A stretch of DNA of 64,000 nucleotides, taken from the NCBI RefSeq assembly GCF_009764355.1, contig NZ_LNUA01000011.1, positions 1 through 64,000 on the forward strand, read 5' to 3'. The stretch is from Companilactobacillus bobalius (GTDB taxonomy: Bacteria > Bacillota > Bacilli > Lactobacillales > Lactobacillaceae). Of the stretch, positions 16,901 through 25,451 are shown one piece after another; the first letter of the stretch is position 1; every line of letters starts with the position of its first letter. The notes beneath the pieces are model-generated. The model searched no databases, was not told the DNA's origin, and worked only from the letters and a program-made list of their open reading frames with translations. Made by a program: the position numbers and the translations under genes.

Positions 16901-18172
16901 CGTATGATCTTTAATGGAATCTACCATATGGTACGAAGGATTTATAGTCGCAATATCTTTAGGAGTTACAGTCTGACCGACTTCACCACGCAATTTGTCG
17001 GTATAAATTGTATTACCGTTCTCGTCTGTATAGTTAACGGTAGTATAGTTGAGATCATTTTCTAATAGATAAACTGTTAACGAATTATTATCAGTTACGG
17101 TATAAGGCAAAGTAGGATCCATTTTCCAATAGGTATATTTTTTATTATCGATGTTTAAAAAATTAGAGAAATTACTAATTGAATCACCAGTTAAAATATC
17201 GGTTCCATCATTATATTTCTTTGAAGAGTCAGTAAATAGTTGTTTACCCTGGTCATCTAAATAGTTGACATTTAAAGACTGGTTAGTTGGAATATCATAA
17301 ATGGCATAAATAATATATACATTTGAAGAGTCAGTATCACTTATTGCAGGCATATCATAAGTAAAAGTTATTGTGCTGCCATTAGCAGTGGGAAGATCAT
17401 TGCCATTTCTATCAACCAACTTTGTAAACGCATAGCCTTTGAAGACATATTTGTCTACACTACCCAAACCGTTACTATACGCTAAAGTAACGGGGGTTCC
17501 ATATGGAACATTGTAAGTTGTATTACCGGAACCCGCTCCATCGCTATTCTTGCCATAGACTTTCATAATCAGGTTGGTTTTGTTAGCGGTAACTTTTAGA
17601 TTATAATCAGTAGTTCCTGCGGTAATAGTTGTGTTTTGACCAGCATCTATTTTATAGGCTTTTTTTAAATCGTCTGGTAATAAACTGGTAATATCGGTTC
17701 CAACTTTATATTTGTCAGAAAGGGAAAACTCCTGGTTTTTACTATTAATTACTTTGTTCCCATTTGAATCAGTGAGGGTAATGTTGGATTGTTGCAACTC
17801 ATTACTGTTAGTAGATGTGGAATCTGAAGCATTATTAGAACTAACGTTGTCGACGGTGTTAGAAGTATCTTCAGAATTTGATCCAATGGAATTTAAATTA
17901 GCTGTAGGATCAGGGGAACTAGTGAGGGTAGAGGGAGTTGAAGAATCAGTGGAATTGGAATTATTTTTTGAATTAGAGGGACTGTTAGAACTAGCAAAAT
18001 CGGTAGGATTGGAAGTACTAGAAGAACTTGTAGAGGAGTTATCCTTAGAAGTACTGGTTATTGATGGATTGTTTGCATCAGCTTTGACCTGCTGAATATT
18101 TAAATTGCCAAGTACTATTGTCGAAAAGAATGAAATACCAATAGTAGCTATTAGTGACTTATTCAATTTCAT
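13994..18172 (-). CDS. Large secreted MucBP/Ig-repeat surface protein with SLAP anchor modules
   Basis: 1392 residues, ATG at 18172 with GGAGGG upstream. The signal peptide is cleaved near VKA/DA (~residue 32). Residues ~33-130 are a Ser/Thr/Asn-rich stalk. From ~150 to ~590 are beta-rich domains including MucBP-like units (LNVNYLDDQGKQL, YTTVNYTDENGNTI). From ~590 to ~1170 are six ~98-residue bacterial Ig-like (Big_3 type) repeats beginning KDSTIKNGASWQPSDNIS and carrying DTTKAGKYTVTYSY. A Ser/Asn linker is followed by three SLAP modules (about 1200-1392) with YYRVATNQWVK. There is no LPxTG signal, so attachment is predicted to be non-covalent through the SLAP modules. Predicted adhesin; the ligand is unknown. 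Divergent from the 19015 adhesin. Confidence 0.88.
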   Translation of the reverse strand: MKLNKSLIATIGISFFSTIVLGNLNIQQVKADANNPSITSTSKDNSSTSSSSTSNPTDFASSNSPSNSKNNSNSTDSSTPSTLTSSPDPTANLNSIGSNSEDTSNTVDNVSSNNASDSTSTNSNELQQSNITLTDSNGNKVINSKNQEFSLSDKYKVGTDITSLLPDDLKKAYKIDAGQNTTITAGTTDYNLKVTANKTNLIMKVYGKNSDGAGSGNTTYNVPYGTPVTLAYSNGLGSVDKYVFKGYAFTKLVDRNGNDLPTANGSTITFTYDMPAISDTDSSNVYIIYAIYDIPTNQSLNVNYLDDQGKQLFTDSSKKYNDGTDILTGDSISNFSNFLNIDNKKYTYWKMDPTLPYTVTDNNSLTVYLLENDLNYTTVNYTDENGNTIYTDKLRGEVGQTVTPKDIATINPSYHMVDSIKDHTVTEKNTTLNLHVSDVLTLHLVQKVNGDIVFDSQTTNKAFTKILLKNDVKDIDSISYGIDDAVQATFTSDQLTEFDTISTLLNMFPSAGLNYAVINYKTSDAPTVSYQDETGKEVSNFTLTTTSNAIQSIKDNVPPYYSLLDEDNPYTVNKDGKIISTIKNNSASSISGKNITLSNGQNWNPDDTISSVTLADGTNMTAEEIAAAIKDGSITTTITNSDGNTIDSLDTTKTGKYSVTYSYKDVTGKTVSSQPITLTIEAKDFSGIVAKDSTIKNGASWQPSDNISSVTKSDGSDMTDEEIAAAIENKDITTSIVDADGSTIDSLDTTKAGKYTVTYSYKDDTGYTVSSQPITLTINDKDKGAITTKDSTIENGASWQSSDNISTVTKSDGSDMTDNETTTAIKDGTITTTITDSSGNTVDSLDTTKAGTYKITYNYKDEGENTISASSTLTINVRDQSSITAKDSTIKNGASWQPSDNISSVTKFDGSNMTTDEIVIAIKDGTITTAITDSDGNTVNSPDTTKAGKYTITYTYTINGKIVSSQPVILTVNAKDQSSITAKDSTIKNGASWQPSDNISFVTKTDGSDMTTNEINDAINNGSIKVTITDPSGNTVTSIDTTNVGDYKVTYTYTDDKGNSTTINPPITVTVSNPVVNNSALSTKDSTLKTGNTWNPVDNVKTIVDYSGNSLTASQALTDKTLTYTIQDSTGSTVDSVDTTKVGSYKITYSYTDTTGKVLTSTATITVTKDPADNNGSNSSGTGNSNNNSTDQPDSNNSDDTEIFNGTITISTIDAKIYDDKGNFTNWTLTLDSNWLTDRKMSLNGQTYYRVATNQWVKVSDTYVYYNNTGYIKTYSGNYPLVDSQGKIIANASLNANSNWRFDRYAYFNNQKYYRVATNKWINAENVFEYQPISKILNTKIHVKIFDSDENVVRTISSLSLKTDQAATINGTKMYRVATNEWIKATDVKNLY
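14850..16420 (-). repeat. Six tandem ~294-bp repeats encoding Ig-like domains
   Basis: The blocks containing GATTGCCAAGAAGC-type sequence recur at about 15190, 15485, 15775 and 16070, with diverged edge copies near 14900 and 16360. The four central copies are close to identical at the protein level, so this stretch is prone to copy-number change and misassembly. Confidence 0.8.
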
Positions 18173-18332
18173 AAATATTTCCCTCCAAAATTAAAACGCT
18201 TAAGTTATTAATAATTATATTTCATATAATGTTAAAAAACACAAAAAGAATTAATTTTATATATATAAAGTATTATAAGTTACATTAATAGAACAATTAA
18301 TTAAGCATATAAAAGATATTATTAATGATAAT

Positions 18333-18369
18333 AAAAAGTATCCTTAGATTGATCCAAGGGTACTTTTTC
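18333..18369 (+). terminator. Orphan terminator-like hairpin
   Basis: Arms AAAAAGTATCCTT and AAGGGTACTTTTT with a 10-nt loop; symmetric A and T tracts allow either strand. No CDS ends nearby. Confidence 0.55.
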
Positions 18370-18662
18370 ACAACATCATTGATGTTTTTAATGTCTGGTA
18401 TCAATGCAGGTGGATAGATAAACTAAAAACATCGTTATGAATTCAAGCATTTTCTATGAAGTACTGTGGAAAGTATTTTGAAAAAGAAATATCCTAAATT
18501 ATTAATGATTCGTTTTTTATCAATAAAAATTTCAAAATTTTAAGCTTAAGTAAAATATTAATTCGATTGTTGAAATTATATAGTCTTTTCAAAATATCCT
18601 CCAAATGTAATATACATTAATTATGAATTAATTTGTTATCCAAAGAACTAATATTTCTTGAT

Positions 18663-18692
18663 GGTCATATGAAAATATGGCCTTTTTATTTT
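18663..18692 (+). terminator. Orphan terminator-like hairpin
   Basis: Arms GGTCATAT and ATATGGCC with a GAAA tetraloop, followed by T5 and further T-rich sequence. No CDS ends upstream on this strand, so it may end a small RNA. Confidence 0.6.
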
Positions 18693-19014
18693 TATGTCGT
18701 ATAGTGATCTCTCAAAAAATTAGTCTAATAAATTGAGAAATAATGTTGCAAATTGACCATTAGATTAAAAGAATGATTAGTTTCAGGTTATGGTAATTTG
18801 ATGGGATTAGTAGGCCGAAACTTCAATATGAATATTAACAAAAGATTGTTTTGTGGGCAAAATATGACTTTAAAAGTTCATTAAATTAAATGATGTTTTG
18901 ATTTAAATATAAGAAAAATATTATAAAAATAATATGATATTTGTTTACAGGGATGTTTATAAATGCTAACCTAGTAATTGTTAAATAAATCACAAATATA
19001 TTAGAGGTGAGAGT

Positions 19015-22000
19015 ATGGCTATTAAAAAACAAAAAGCATTGAATGTAACACTATATACTTCGAGTGGAGTTCTATTATTAATGAACGCTAGCTCAGGAGT
19101 GGTGAGTGCAGCAGTAGAAAGCAATCATAAACAAGCTCAAGAAAGTACTATCATGCCGACGGCTGGTTTAGCCGATATTTCAGTTTTAGGTAATGCCAGC
19201 TTGGTTTCTACAACTGGAAATACCATGACACCTAATTCACAGGGAAACTATGATCTATCCTTGAAATATTCAGGGATGGGGTTAGCAAGTGTTGGAGTGG
19301 CTGATAAAAAGGTATTAGTTTATTCTTTGCCACCTGAATTACAAGGAAAGGTTGTGGGAGGAGCGACAGTTCAAATTGATGCTCAGTTATTGCCAATTGT
19401 ACCTGCGGATGTTCCTGGAGTGGATCTTTTATTTGCAGCGGTAGAGGCAGCTGTTGATGTTTTTGCCGGGGCAGTTAAATTATTGGGCGTGGATGTTAGT
19501 GGTTTGCAAGATGCAATTGATGATTTAAAAGGATTAAAGGAATTAGGAAGCTATCATGATACCTTGCCAGGTATAGTTTCAGCCGATGGTAAAACTATTT
19601 CAGTCGATTTCACACAAGGATTAGGTAATTATGTTAATCAGGCATACTCATCACTTTTTAATGGTTTAGAAGATGCGGTCAATGGTATTAGTTCAAGTAA
19701 TCCAGTTGTTAATACGGCCTTAACAGTGCTTAAACGTAGTACGACACCGCTCTTTGATTTAATTGATGAGATTGCCAATGGAAGTTCAACAATTTTAAGT
19801 TCTGCTTTAAATGCAAATATTCTGGGTCAAACTAGTGGTACTTTGACAACGACAGTTAGTGACCCTAATACAGCTACAACAACAGTGAGGGCATCAGTTA
19901 TTAGTAATGCTGTTTTATCAGCCGATATCATTTCACTGATAGATCAAGAAGGACAACCAGTAACTTTGAATTTCCCTAACGATGCGGTTGATCCATTAGT
20001 TGATTATGAAGTGGCTTTACCAAGTCTTGATCCGGCTACTGAGGGAGAAACAACAATTAGCGGGTCGGTAGCGCTCAATGAACCGATTCCGGAGGGAACA
20101 ACTTTTGCTGCAATTGCAACATTAGACGATGGGACTGAAATCAGCGGTAATGTTGATGCTAGTGGAAGTTTTGTAATTGAAACTGGAGTCTTACAAAAAG
20201 ATCAGATCATTAGCGTAAAAATTAAGGCTACGAATGGTGCTTATACTAAAGATAGTGAAGCTGCATCCTTAACCGTTCAAGCAGGTCAGACAAGTGAGAA
20301 TCCATTAGAAAACTATTCGGTAAGTGTTCCTACAGTATCGCTATCTTATGCAGGAGATACTTCTATAAAAGGTTCGGTAACCTTAAATCAACCAATTCCA
20401 GATGGTACAACATTTAATGCAACTGCTACTCTTAAAGATGGTACAGAAGTAAGTGGAGAGATTGATGAAAATGGTAATTTTACTTTAGATACAGGAATGT
20501 TGAACGAAGGTGATATTTTATCAGTCAAAATAGTGGCAACGAATGGAGAATACACTAAAGAAAGTTCATCAGTATCGGTAACTGTCCAAGCAACAATAGG
20601 AACTGAAAATCCGTTAGCTGATTATGACGTCGCTACACCAACGGTTGATTCAGCCTATGCAGGAGATACTTCTATAAAAGGTACAGTAGCTTTAAATCAA
20701 CCAATCCCTGAGGGCACAACTTTTGAAGCTGTGGTTATTCAATCCGATGGAACTGAAGCCACAGGAATAGTAGCAGAAGATGGCAAGTTTGTAATTAATA
20801 CCGGTGAATTAAAGGAGAAGGATAATTTATCTGTAAAGATTAGAGCTAAAAATGATGTCTATTCTAAGGATAGTGCTTCAACGGCAGTAACAGTTCAGCC
20901 ACTTGAAATTACTAATCCGTTGGAAAACTATAATGTGTCTTCACCAGCTATTAACCCTGCTGTGGATGGTGATACATCAGTTGAAGGTTCAGTTGAACTT
21001 GAACAACCAATTCCAGAAGGTACAATTTTTGAAGCTGTTATAACGATGCCGGATGGAAGTGAGAAAAAAGCCGCAGTTGATGCAGATGGAAAATTCACGG
21101 TTGAAACAGGAGAGTTAAAAGAAGGAGATGCTATTACAGTTAAGGTGGTAGCAACTAATGGTGAGAATACGAAAGAAAGTTCTCCAGTATCAATAGTTGT
21201 TCAACCAGGGATTGAAGTGACGAATCCATTAAATGATTATGAAGTTTCGAAACCGGATGTCGATGTTCTGACTGAAGGAGATAAACAGATTAAAGGATCA
21301 GTTGATTTAGTACAACCTGTTCCGGAGAATACAACATTTGAAGCAGTAGCAATTTTAGCTGATGGAACTGAGAAAACAGGTTCTGTTGCTGCAAATGGTG
21401 ATTTTACAATTGAAACCGGAATTTTGGAAAAAGATGCAATCCTATCTGTAAAGATCAGAGCTCATAATGACAATAACGTGAAAGATAGTATTTCTGTTTC
21501 AGTAGTGGTGCAGCCAGCCAAGGTAACAAATCCATTAGAAAATTATAATGTGATTTCGCCAGTAGTTAATCCTGTTACATCGGGTGATACGTCAGTTGGT
21601 GGTTCGGTTACACTGGAACGACCAATTCCAGAAGGTACAACGTTTGAAACCGTTATAACGATGCCAGATGGAAATGAGAAAAAAGCTATAGTTGATGTTG
21701 ATGGTAATTTCACGGTTGAAACAGGGGAGCTAAAAGAAGGAGATGTTATTTCAGTTAAGGTTGTAGCAATTAATGGTGAGAATACAAAAGAAAGCTCACC
21801 TGTGATGATATCTGTACAACCAGAAATTACTGAGACTAATCCTTTGAGCAACTATGAAGTTTCAGTACCTTCAGTTGATACAGTTACCGAAGGAGATATG
21901 CAGGTTAAAGGATCAGTTGATCTAGTCCAGCCAATTCCGGAGGGTACGAGTTTCGAGACAGTTGTAACGTTGGTTGATGGAACTGAAAAGATGGGTACGG

Positions 22001-24543
22001 TTGATGAAAATGGTCAATTCACAGTTGAAACTGGTGCTTTGAAAAAGGATGAAATTCTTTCCGTTAAAGTGACAGCTAAGAACGGAGATTACTCTAAAGA
22101 TAGTGCTTCTATTTCGGTAAACGTGCGGCCATCAGAAGCAACCAATCCTCTGGAAAATTACAATGTAGTTTCACCAGTAGTTAATCCAATTATATCGGGA
22201 GATACATCGGTTACTGGATCAGTAAACTTGTCACAACCAATTCCGGAAGGCACAACATTTGAAGCTATAGTTACACTTCCAGATGGTAGTGAGCTAAAAG
22301 GTCAAATTGATGAAACTGGTAACTTTGATATTAGTACTGGTGAATTGAAGGAAGGAGATACTGTTTCAGTTAAAATTGTTGCTCATAATGGCAATAATCA
22401 GAAGGACAGTAGTCCAGTATTAGTAATCGTTGGTCCAGCAATTGAAGCGGGGAATCCATTGGCAGACTATGACGTATCACAGCCCGTAGTTACTCCAGTC
22501 AAGGCGGATTCTACCTCTATCAATGGATCGGTAGAACTAGTACAACCAATTCCAGAAGGAACTTCATTCAAGGCAGTAGTGACACTAACAGATGGTAGCC
22601 AGAAGGTAGGCGTAGTTTCCGCGAATGGAAGTTTCACTGTAGAGACAGGTTCGTTAAACGAAGGTGATATTCTATCAGTTAAGATTACAGCCGAGAATGG
22701 CGAATATACAAAGGATGGAGCTTCAATTTCGGTAACTGTCGAGCCTACAAGTGAAGTAACCAATCCATTGGAAAACTATAATGTAGCTTCACCGACAGTT
22801 AATCCAATTGTATCTGGAGATACTTCTGTTAGTGGTTCAGTGGAAGTGACAAAGCCAATTCCAGAGGGAACTAGTTTTGAAGTGATAGTTACTTTACCAG
22901 ATGGTACGGAAGTGAAGGGACAGATTGATGAGAATGGTAAATTTACTGTTGAAACTGGTGAATTGAAAGAAGGAGATACTGTTTCGGTTAAAGTCGTCGC
23001 TCATAACGGTAATGACCAAAAAGAAAGTAGCCCAATTTCAGTGACAGTAGGATCAAAAATCCCTGACACTAATCCATTAGCAAATTATATTGTTAATGCA
23101 CCAATAGTTGATGAAGTATTAGAAGGTGCAACCACAATTAATGGTTCAGTGAATTTAACCCAACCAATTCCAGAGGGAACAACTTTTGAAGCTGTGGCAA
23201 CTCTTGCTGATGGCACAGAAGTGAAAGGACGGGTTGATGAAAATGGTGATTTTAGTATTGAAACGATTGCCCTTAATACTGGGGAGATTATTTCAATTAG
23301 AATTACGGCGCAAAACGATGGCTATTTTAAGGACAGTGCATCAATCTCAGTAACCGTAGGTGAAAAAGAAGAAATCAACCCATTAGAAGACTATGAAGTA
23401 GCAACACCAGTGGTTGATAAGATTACAGATGGTGATATGAAAGTAAATGGTTCAGTTGTCTTGAATCAACCAATTCCAGAGGGAACAATATTTGAAGTAG
23501 TTGTAACTTTGTCTAATGGAATGCAAAGAAGCTTTATGTTGGCAGACGTACAACCATTTTCGAATAGCAATCCACATACGGGAAGTATTGATGAAAATGG
23601 ACGATTCTCAATTGACACTGAAAAATGGAACAGCGGAGAATATGTAGACGTACAAATAATTGCGAGAAATACAAACTTTGAAAAATCTAGTCAGAAAGTT
23701 TCAGTACTCGTTGATTCTGGACTGCCATCAATCGATAACCCTCTGAATGATTATGAAGTTAGAGCACCATCCGTTGATTCGATTATTGATGGTGACACAC
23801 AAGTGACAGGCTCGGTTGAATTTAATCAACCAGTTCCGGAAGGAACAGATTTTGAAGTAGTTGTCATCTTGTCTGATGGATCTGAGAGAACCGGTGCAAT
23901 TGGTTCAGACGGTAAATTTACTGTAGAAACTGGTAAATTAAACAAAGATGATCAAGTAAGAGTTAAAGTGGTGGCTAAGAATGGTCAGTACTCTAAGAAT
24001 AGTAATATTGTTCAAATAAACGTTGGTGCTAATGATACTGGCGGCAACACAGGTGGCGGCGACGGAAACAACAACAACGGCGGCAATACAGGTGGCGGTG
24101 ACGGAAACAACAACAACGGCGGCAATACAGGTGGCGGCGACGGAAATAACAATAACGGCGGCAATACAGGTGGTGGCGACGGAAATAACAATAACGGCGG
24201 CAACACGGATGGTAATGCTGGTAACAATAGTAGTGGACAATCTGGTAATAGTGAGTTTGAAAGTTCAGTTGTATCTGGTGGTATTAATTCGAGTGGAGGA
24301 TTACAAAATGAAAGTCTTTCAAATAGAAACGGTCTATCATCCAGTGGTCAAGTAATTGGTAACGGAAGTATTGTGAAATCTAACAATGCTGATGGTCAAA
24401 ATGTGGCTGAAAAATCTAATAAAACTGGAATGTTACCGAAAGCTGGTGAAAAAACTGCAGGTATTATTTCAATTGGAGGTGCATTATTAGCATTGATTGT
24501 AGTTATGTTCAAAAAAGTATTTAAGAAAAGAGAGAATCAATAA
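19015..24543 (+). CDS. Sortase-anchored adhesin with 13 tandem Ig-like domains and an LPKAG sorting signal
   Basis: 1842 residues with AGAGGTGAG before ATG. The signal peptide ends near VSA/AV (~residue 32). A unique N-terminal domain (about 35-324) is rich in Val/Ala and contains no motif I can assign; it is the likely ligand-binding head. Thirteen ~97-residue repeats follow (about 325-1668), each starting NPLxxYxV and containing QPIPEGTxFEAVxTLxDGTE. Then come a 4x13-residue Gly/Asn repeat (about 1676-1727), a Ser/Asn linker, and a C-terminal sorting signal with LPKAG at 1807-1811, a hydrophobic helix and a KKVFKKREN tail. The motif has Ala in place of the Thr of LPxTG. No sortase gene is in the window. 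Monocistronic. Confidence 0.9.
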   Translation: MAIKKQKALNVTLYTSSGVLLLMNASSGVVSAAVESNHKQAQESTIMPTAGLADISVLGNASLVSTTGNTMTPNSQGNYDLSLKYSGMGLASVGVADKKVLVYSLPPELQGKVVGGATVQIDAQLLPIVPADVPGVDLLFAAVEAAVDVFAGAVKLLGVDVSGLQDAIDDLKGLKELGSYHDTLPGIVSADGKTISVDFTQGLGNYVNQAYSSLFNGLEDAVNGISSSNPVVNTALTVLKRSTTPLFDLIDEIANGSSTILSSALNANILGQTSGTLTTTVSDPNTATTTVRASVISNAVLSADIISLIDQEGQPVTLNFPNDAVDPLVDYEVALPSLDPATEGETTISGSVALNEPIPEGTTFAAIATLDDGTEISGNVDASGSFVIETGVLQKDQIISVKIKATNGAYTKDSEAASLTVQAGQTSENPLENYSVSVPTVSLSYAGDTSIKGSVTLNQPIPDGTTFNATATLKDGTEVSGEIDENGNFTLDTGMLNEGDILSVKIVATNGEYTKESSSVSVTVQATIGTENPLADYDVATPTVDSAYAGDTSIKGTVALNQPIPEGTTFEAVVIQSDGTEATGIVAEDGKFVINTGELKEKDNLSVKIRAKNDVYSKDSASTAVTVQPLEITNPLENYNVSSPAINPAVDGDTSVEGSVELEQPIPEGTIFEAVITMPDGSEKKAAVDADGKFTVETGELKEGDAITVKVVATNGENTKESSPVSIVVQPGIEVTNPLNDYEVSKPDVDVLTEGDKQIKGSVDLVQPVPENTTFEAVAILADGTEKTGSVAANGDFTIETGILEKDAILSVKIRAHNDNNVKDSISVSVVVQPAKVTNPLENYNVISPVVNPVTSGDTSVGGSVTLERPIPEGTTFETVITMPDGNEKKAIVDVDGNFTVETGELKEGDVISVKVVAINGENTKESSPVMISVQPEITETNPLSNYEVSVPSVDTVTEGDMQVKGSVDLVQPIPEGTSFETVVTLVDGTEKMGTVDENGQFTVETGALKKDEILSVKVTAKNGDYSKDSASISVNVRPSEATNPLENYNVVSPVVNPIISGDTSVTGSVNLSQPIPEGTTFEAIVTLPDGSELKGQIDETGNFDISTGELKEGDTVSVKIVAHNGNNQKDSSPVLVIVGPAIEAGNPLADYDVSQPVVTPVKADSTSINGSVELVQPIPEGTSFKAVVTLTDGSQKVGVVSANGSFTVETGSLNEGDILSVKITAENGEYTKDGASISVTVEPTSEVTNPLENYNVASPTVNPIVSGDTSVSGSVEVTKPIPEGTSFEVIVTLPDGTEVKGQIDENGKFTVETGELKEGDTVSVKVVAHNGNDQKESSPISVTVGSKIPDTNPLANYIVNAPIVDEVLEGATTINGSVNLTQPIPEGTTFEAVATLADGTEVKGRVDENGDFSIETIALNTGEIISIRITAQNDGYFKDSASISVTVGEKEEINPLEDYEVATPVVDKITDGDMKVNGSVVLNQPIPEGTIFEVVVTLSNGMQRSFMLADVQPFSNSNPHTGSIDENGRFSIDTEKWNSGEYVDVQIIARNTNFEKSSQKVSVLVDSGLPSIDNPLNDYEVRAPSVDSIIDGDTQVTGSVEFNQPVPEGTDFEVVVILSDGSERTGAIGSDGKFTVETGKLNKDDQVRVKVVAKNGQYSKNSNIVQINVGANDTGGNTGGGDGNNNNGGNTGGGDGNNNNGGNTGGGDGNNNNGGNTGGGDGNNNNGGNTDGNAGNNSSGQSGNSEFESSVVSGGINSSGGLQNESLSNRNGLSSSGQVIGNGSIVKSNNADGQNVAEKSNKTGMLPKAGEKTAGIISIGGALLALIVVMFKKVFKKRENQ
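19987..24018 (+). repeat. 13 tandem ~290-bp repeats encoding the adhesin stalk
   Basis: Repeat starts are marked by NPLENYNV or NPLxDYEV in the protein. Units 4, 6, 8 and 10 are of the NPLENYNV type and alternate with NPLxDYEV/DYDV units. Unit 6 most resembles 4 and unit 10 most resembles 8, pointing to duplication of two-domain blocks. Unit 12 has an insertion of about 18 residues (ADVQPFSNSNPH). Confidence 0.85.
24040..24195 (+). repeat. 39-bp minisatellite, four copies, in the adhesin wall-spanning region
   Basis: Four nearly identical 39-bp units encode GGNTGGGDGNNNN. Differences are synonymous (AAC/AAT, GGC/GGT). Length is a multiple of three, so copy-number change would keep the frame and only alter stalk length. 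Confidence 0.9.
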
Positions 24544-24559
24544 AAATAGTTAATATAAA

Positions 24560-24596
24560 AGACACAAAGTCTAGTTGATGGCTTTGTGTTTTTTTG
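24560..24596 (+). terminator. Rho-independent terminator
   Basis: Stem ACACAAAG/CTTTGTGT followed by T7 after the adhesin gene. Confidence 0.9.
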
Positions 24597-24666
24597 CGTT
24601 GTCGAGTCTATTATTTTTGAACTGGACTGATATTGTGTACAATGATATATGAGAGGGGGTAATAAT

Positions 24667-24870
24667 ATGGCAATGAAACCCCAGAAAATCGTGAAAATAC
24701 TACGACAACATGGTTTTGTTAAAAAGTCGCAGAATGGATCGCACTTAAAAATGTATAATCCCGATACCAATGTGACGCTACCAGTGCCGATACATCATGA
24801 TAAGGAGCTCGAACATGGAATTGAGAGCAAAATTTTGAAGCAGGCTGGTATTAAGGTTACCGATATCTAA
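24667..24870 (+). CDS. hicA: Solitary HicA-family mRNA interferase toxin
   Basis: 67 residues from ATG 24667, with AGAGGGGG 7 bases upstream. It has the HicA dsRBD-like fold: MKPQKIVKILRQHGF, then GSHLKMY with the catalytic His, then LPVPIHHDKELEHGIESKILKQAGI. HicA toxins cleave mRNA and are normally neutralised by HicB encoded next to them. Here no HicB gene is present: a strong terminator follows at once, and the next gene is an unrelated LytTR protein. A second, complete hicAB pair lies at 53784-54364. It may be an orphan controlled by a distant antitoxin or simply inactive. Confidence 0.85.
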   Translation: MAMKPQKIVKILRQHGFVKKSQNGSHLKMYNPDTNVTLPVPIHHDKELEHGIESKILKQAGIKVTDI

Positions 24871-24928
24871 ATAAGGTTATGTAATGAACTTTTCATGGAA
24901 AGAGTCATTACATAGCCTTATTTTTGTA
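24869..24928 (+). terminator. Rho-independent terminator
   Basis: Very long stem AATAAGGTTATGTAATGA/TCATTACATAGCCTTATT followed by T5, closing the hicA transcript. Confidence 0.9.
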
Positions 24929-25013
24929 TCGAAATTTAAATTAGTGTAACAAGTTAAAAAAGTGCTGACGAATCTAGATTTGGATGGTATTTTTTTAAAC
25001 AGAGGAGGAGCCT

Positions 25014-25451
25014 ATGAAAATTAATTATCAGCTAATCGATGATTATGCCACTGATGAAATTGGGATTCGCATGCATCCTAATAATCATGAACTGATTTCA
25101 ACTATTGAAAAGAATTTAGAGACGAAACATTTAGAAGTAATTGATCCCCAAAATAGTCGACAGTCAAAATTGAGAATTGAAGATGTTCTTATCATTGAGG
25201 CCATGGATAATTTGTCCAAACTTTATACCACTGACAAAGACGTTTTTTATTTGAAAGGTAGATTGAAGGATTTAGAATATTTAACAAAATATGGAATTTT
25301 GAGAATAAGCAATTCAGTTATGATCAATTTAGATAAAATTGTTAGTTTTAAAAATGGAAAGTACGCGCGCTTAGAAGTTTACACTGACAATGGAGAGAGT
25401 TTTGTTGTCAGTCGACACTTTAGTAAAAAAATTCGGGAGTATTTAAGATGA
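25014..25451 (+). CDS. LytTR-domain DNA-binding regulator
   Basis: 145 residues with AGGAGGAGCC before ATG. It has a short N-terminal segment (about 1-50) without a receiver domain. A LytTR DNA-binding domain occupies about 50-145: IEDVLIIEAMDNLSKLYT, LKDLEYLTKYGILRISNSVMINLDKIVSF and FVVSRHFSKKIREYL. The stop overlaps the next start by four bases (ATGA). Stand-alone LytTR proteins coupled to a DUF3021 membrane protein form LytTR regulatory systems, in which the membrane partner restrains the regulator. In other Firmicutes such systems control competence or bacteriocin genes; the targets here are unknown. Confidence 0.88.
   Translation: MKINYQLIDDYATDEIGIRMHPNNHELISTIEKNLETKHLEVIDPQNSRQSKLRIEDVLIIEAMDNLSKLYTTDKDVFYLKGRLKDLEYLTKYGILRISNSVMINLDKIVSFKNGKYARLEVYTDNGESFVVSRHFSKKIREYLR

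Larger units (their letters stand above)
18173..19014. other. 842-bp AT-rich intergenic region between two divergent surface-protein genes
   Basis: No supportable CDS; the longest candidate is a 27-codon frame at about 18798 without a good ribosome-binding site. It contains two terminator-like hairpins (18333-18369 and 18663-18692) that no annotated gene needs, plus the promoters of both flanking genes. It may encode small RNAs or be the remnant of lost genes. Confidence 0.6.

Noticed and set aside
18798..18881. 27-codon ORF beginning MGLVGRNFN.
   Set aside because: No ribosome-binding site; lies in sequence without codon bias.
24012..24240. Long open frames on both strands across the Gly/Asn repeat of the adhesin.
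   Set aside because: They are by-products of the 39-bp repeat, which has no stop in several frames; no start signals.
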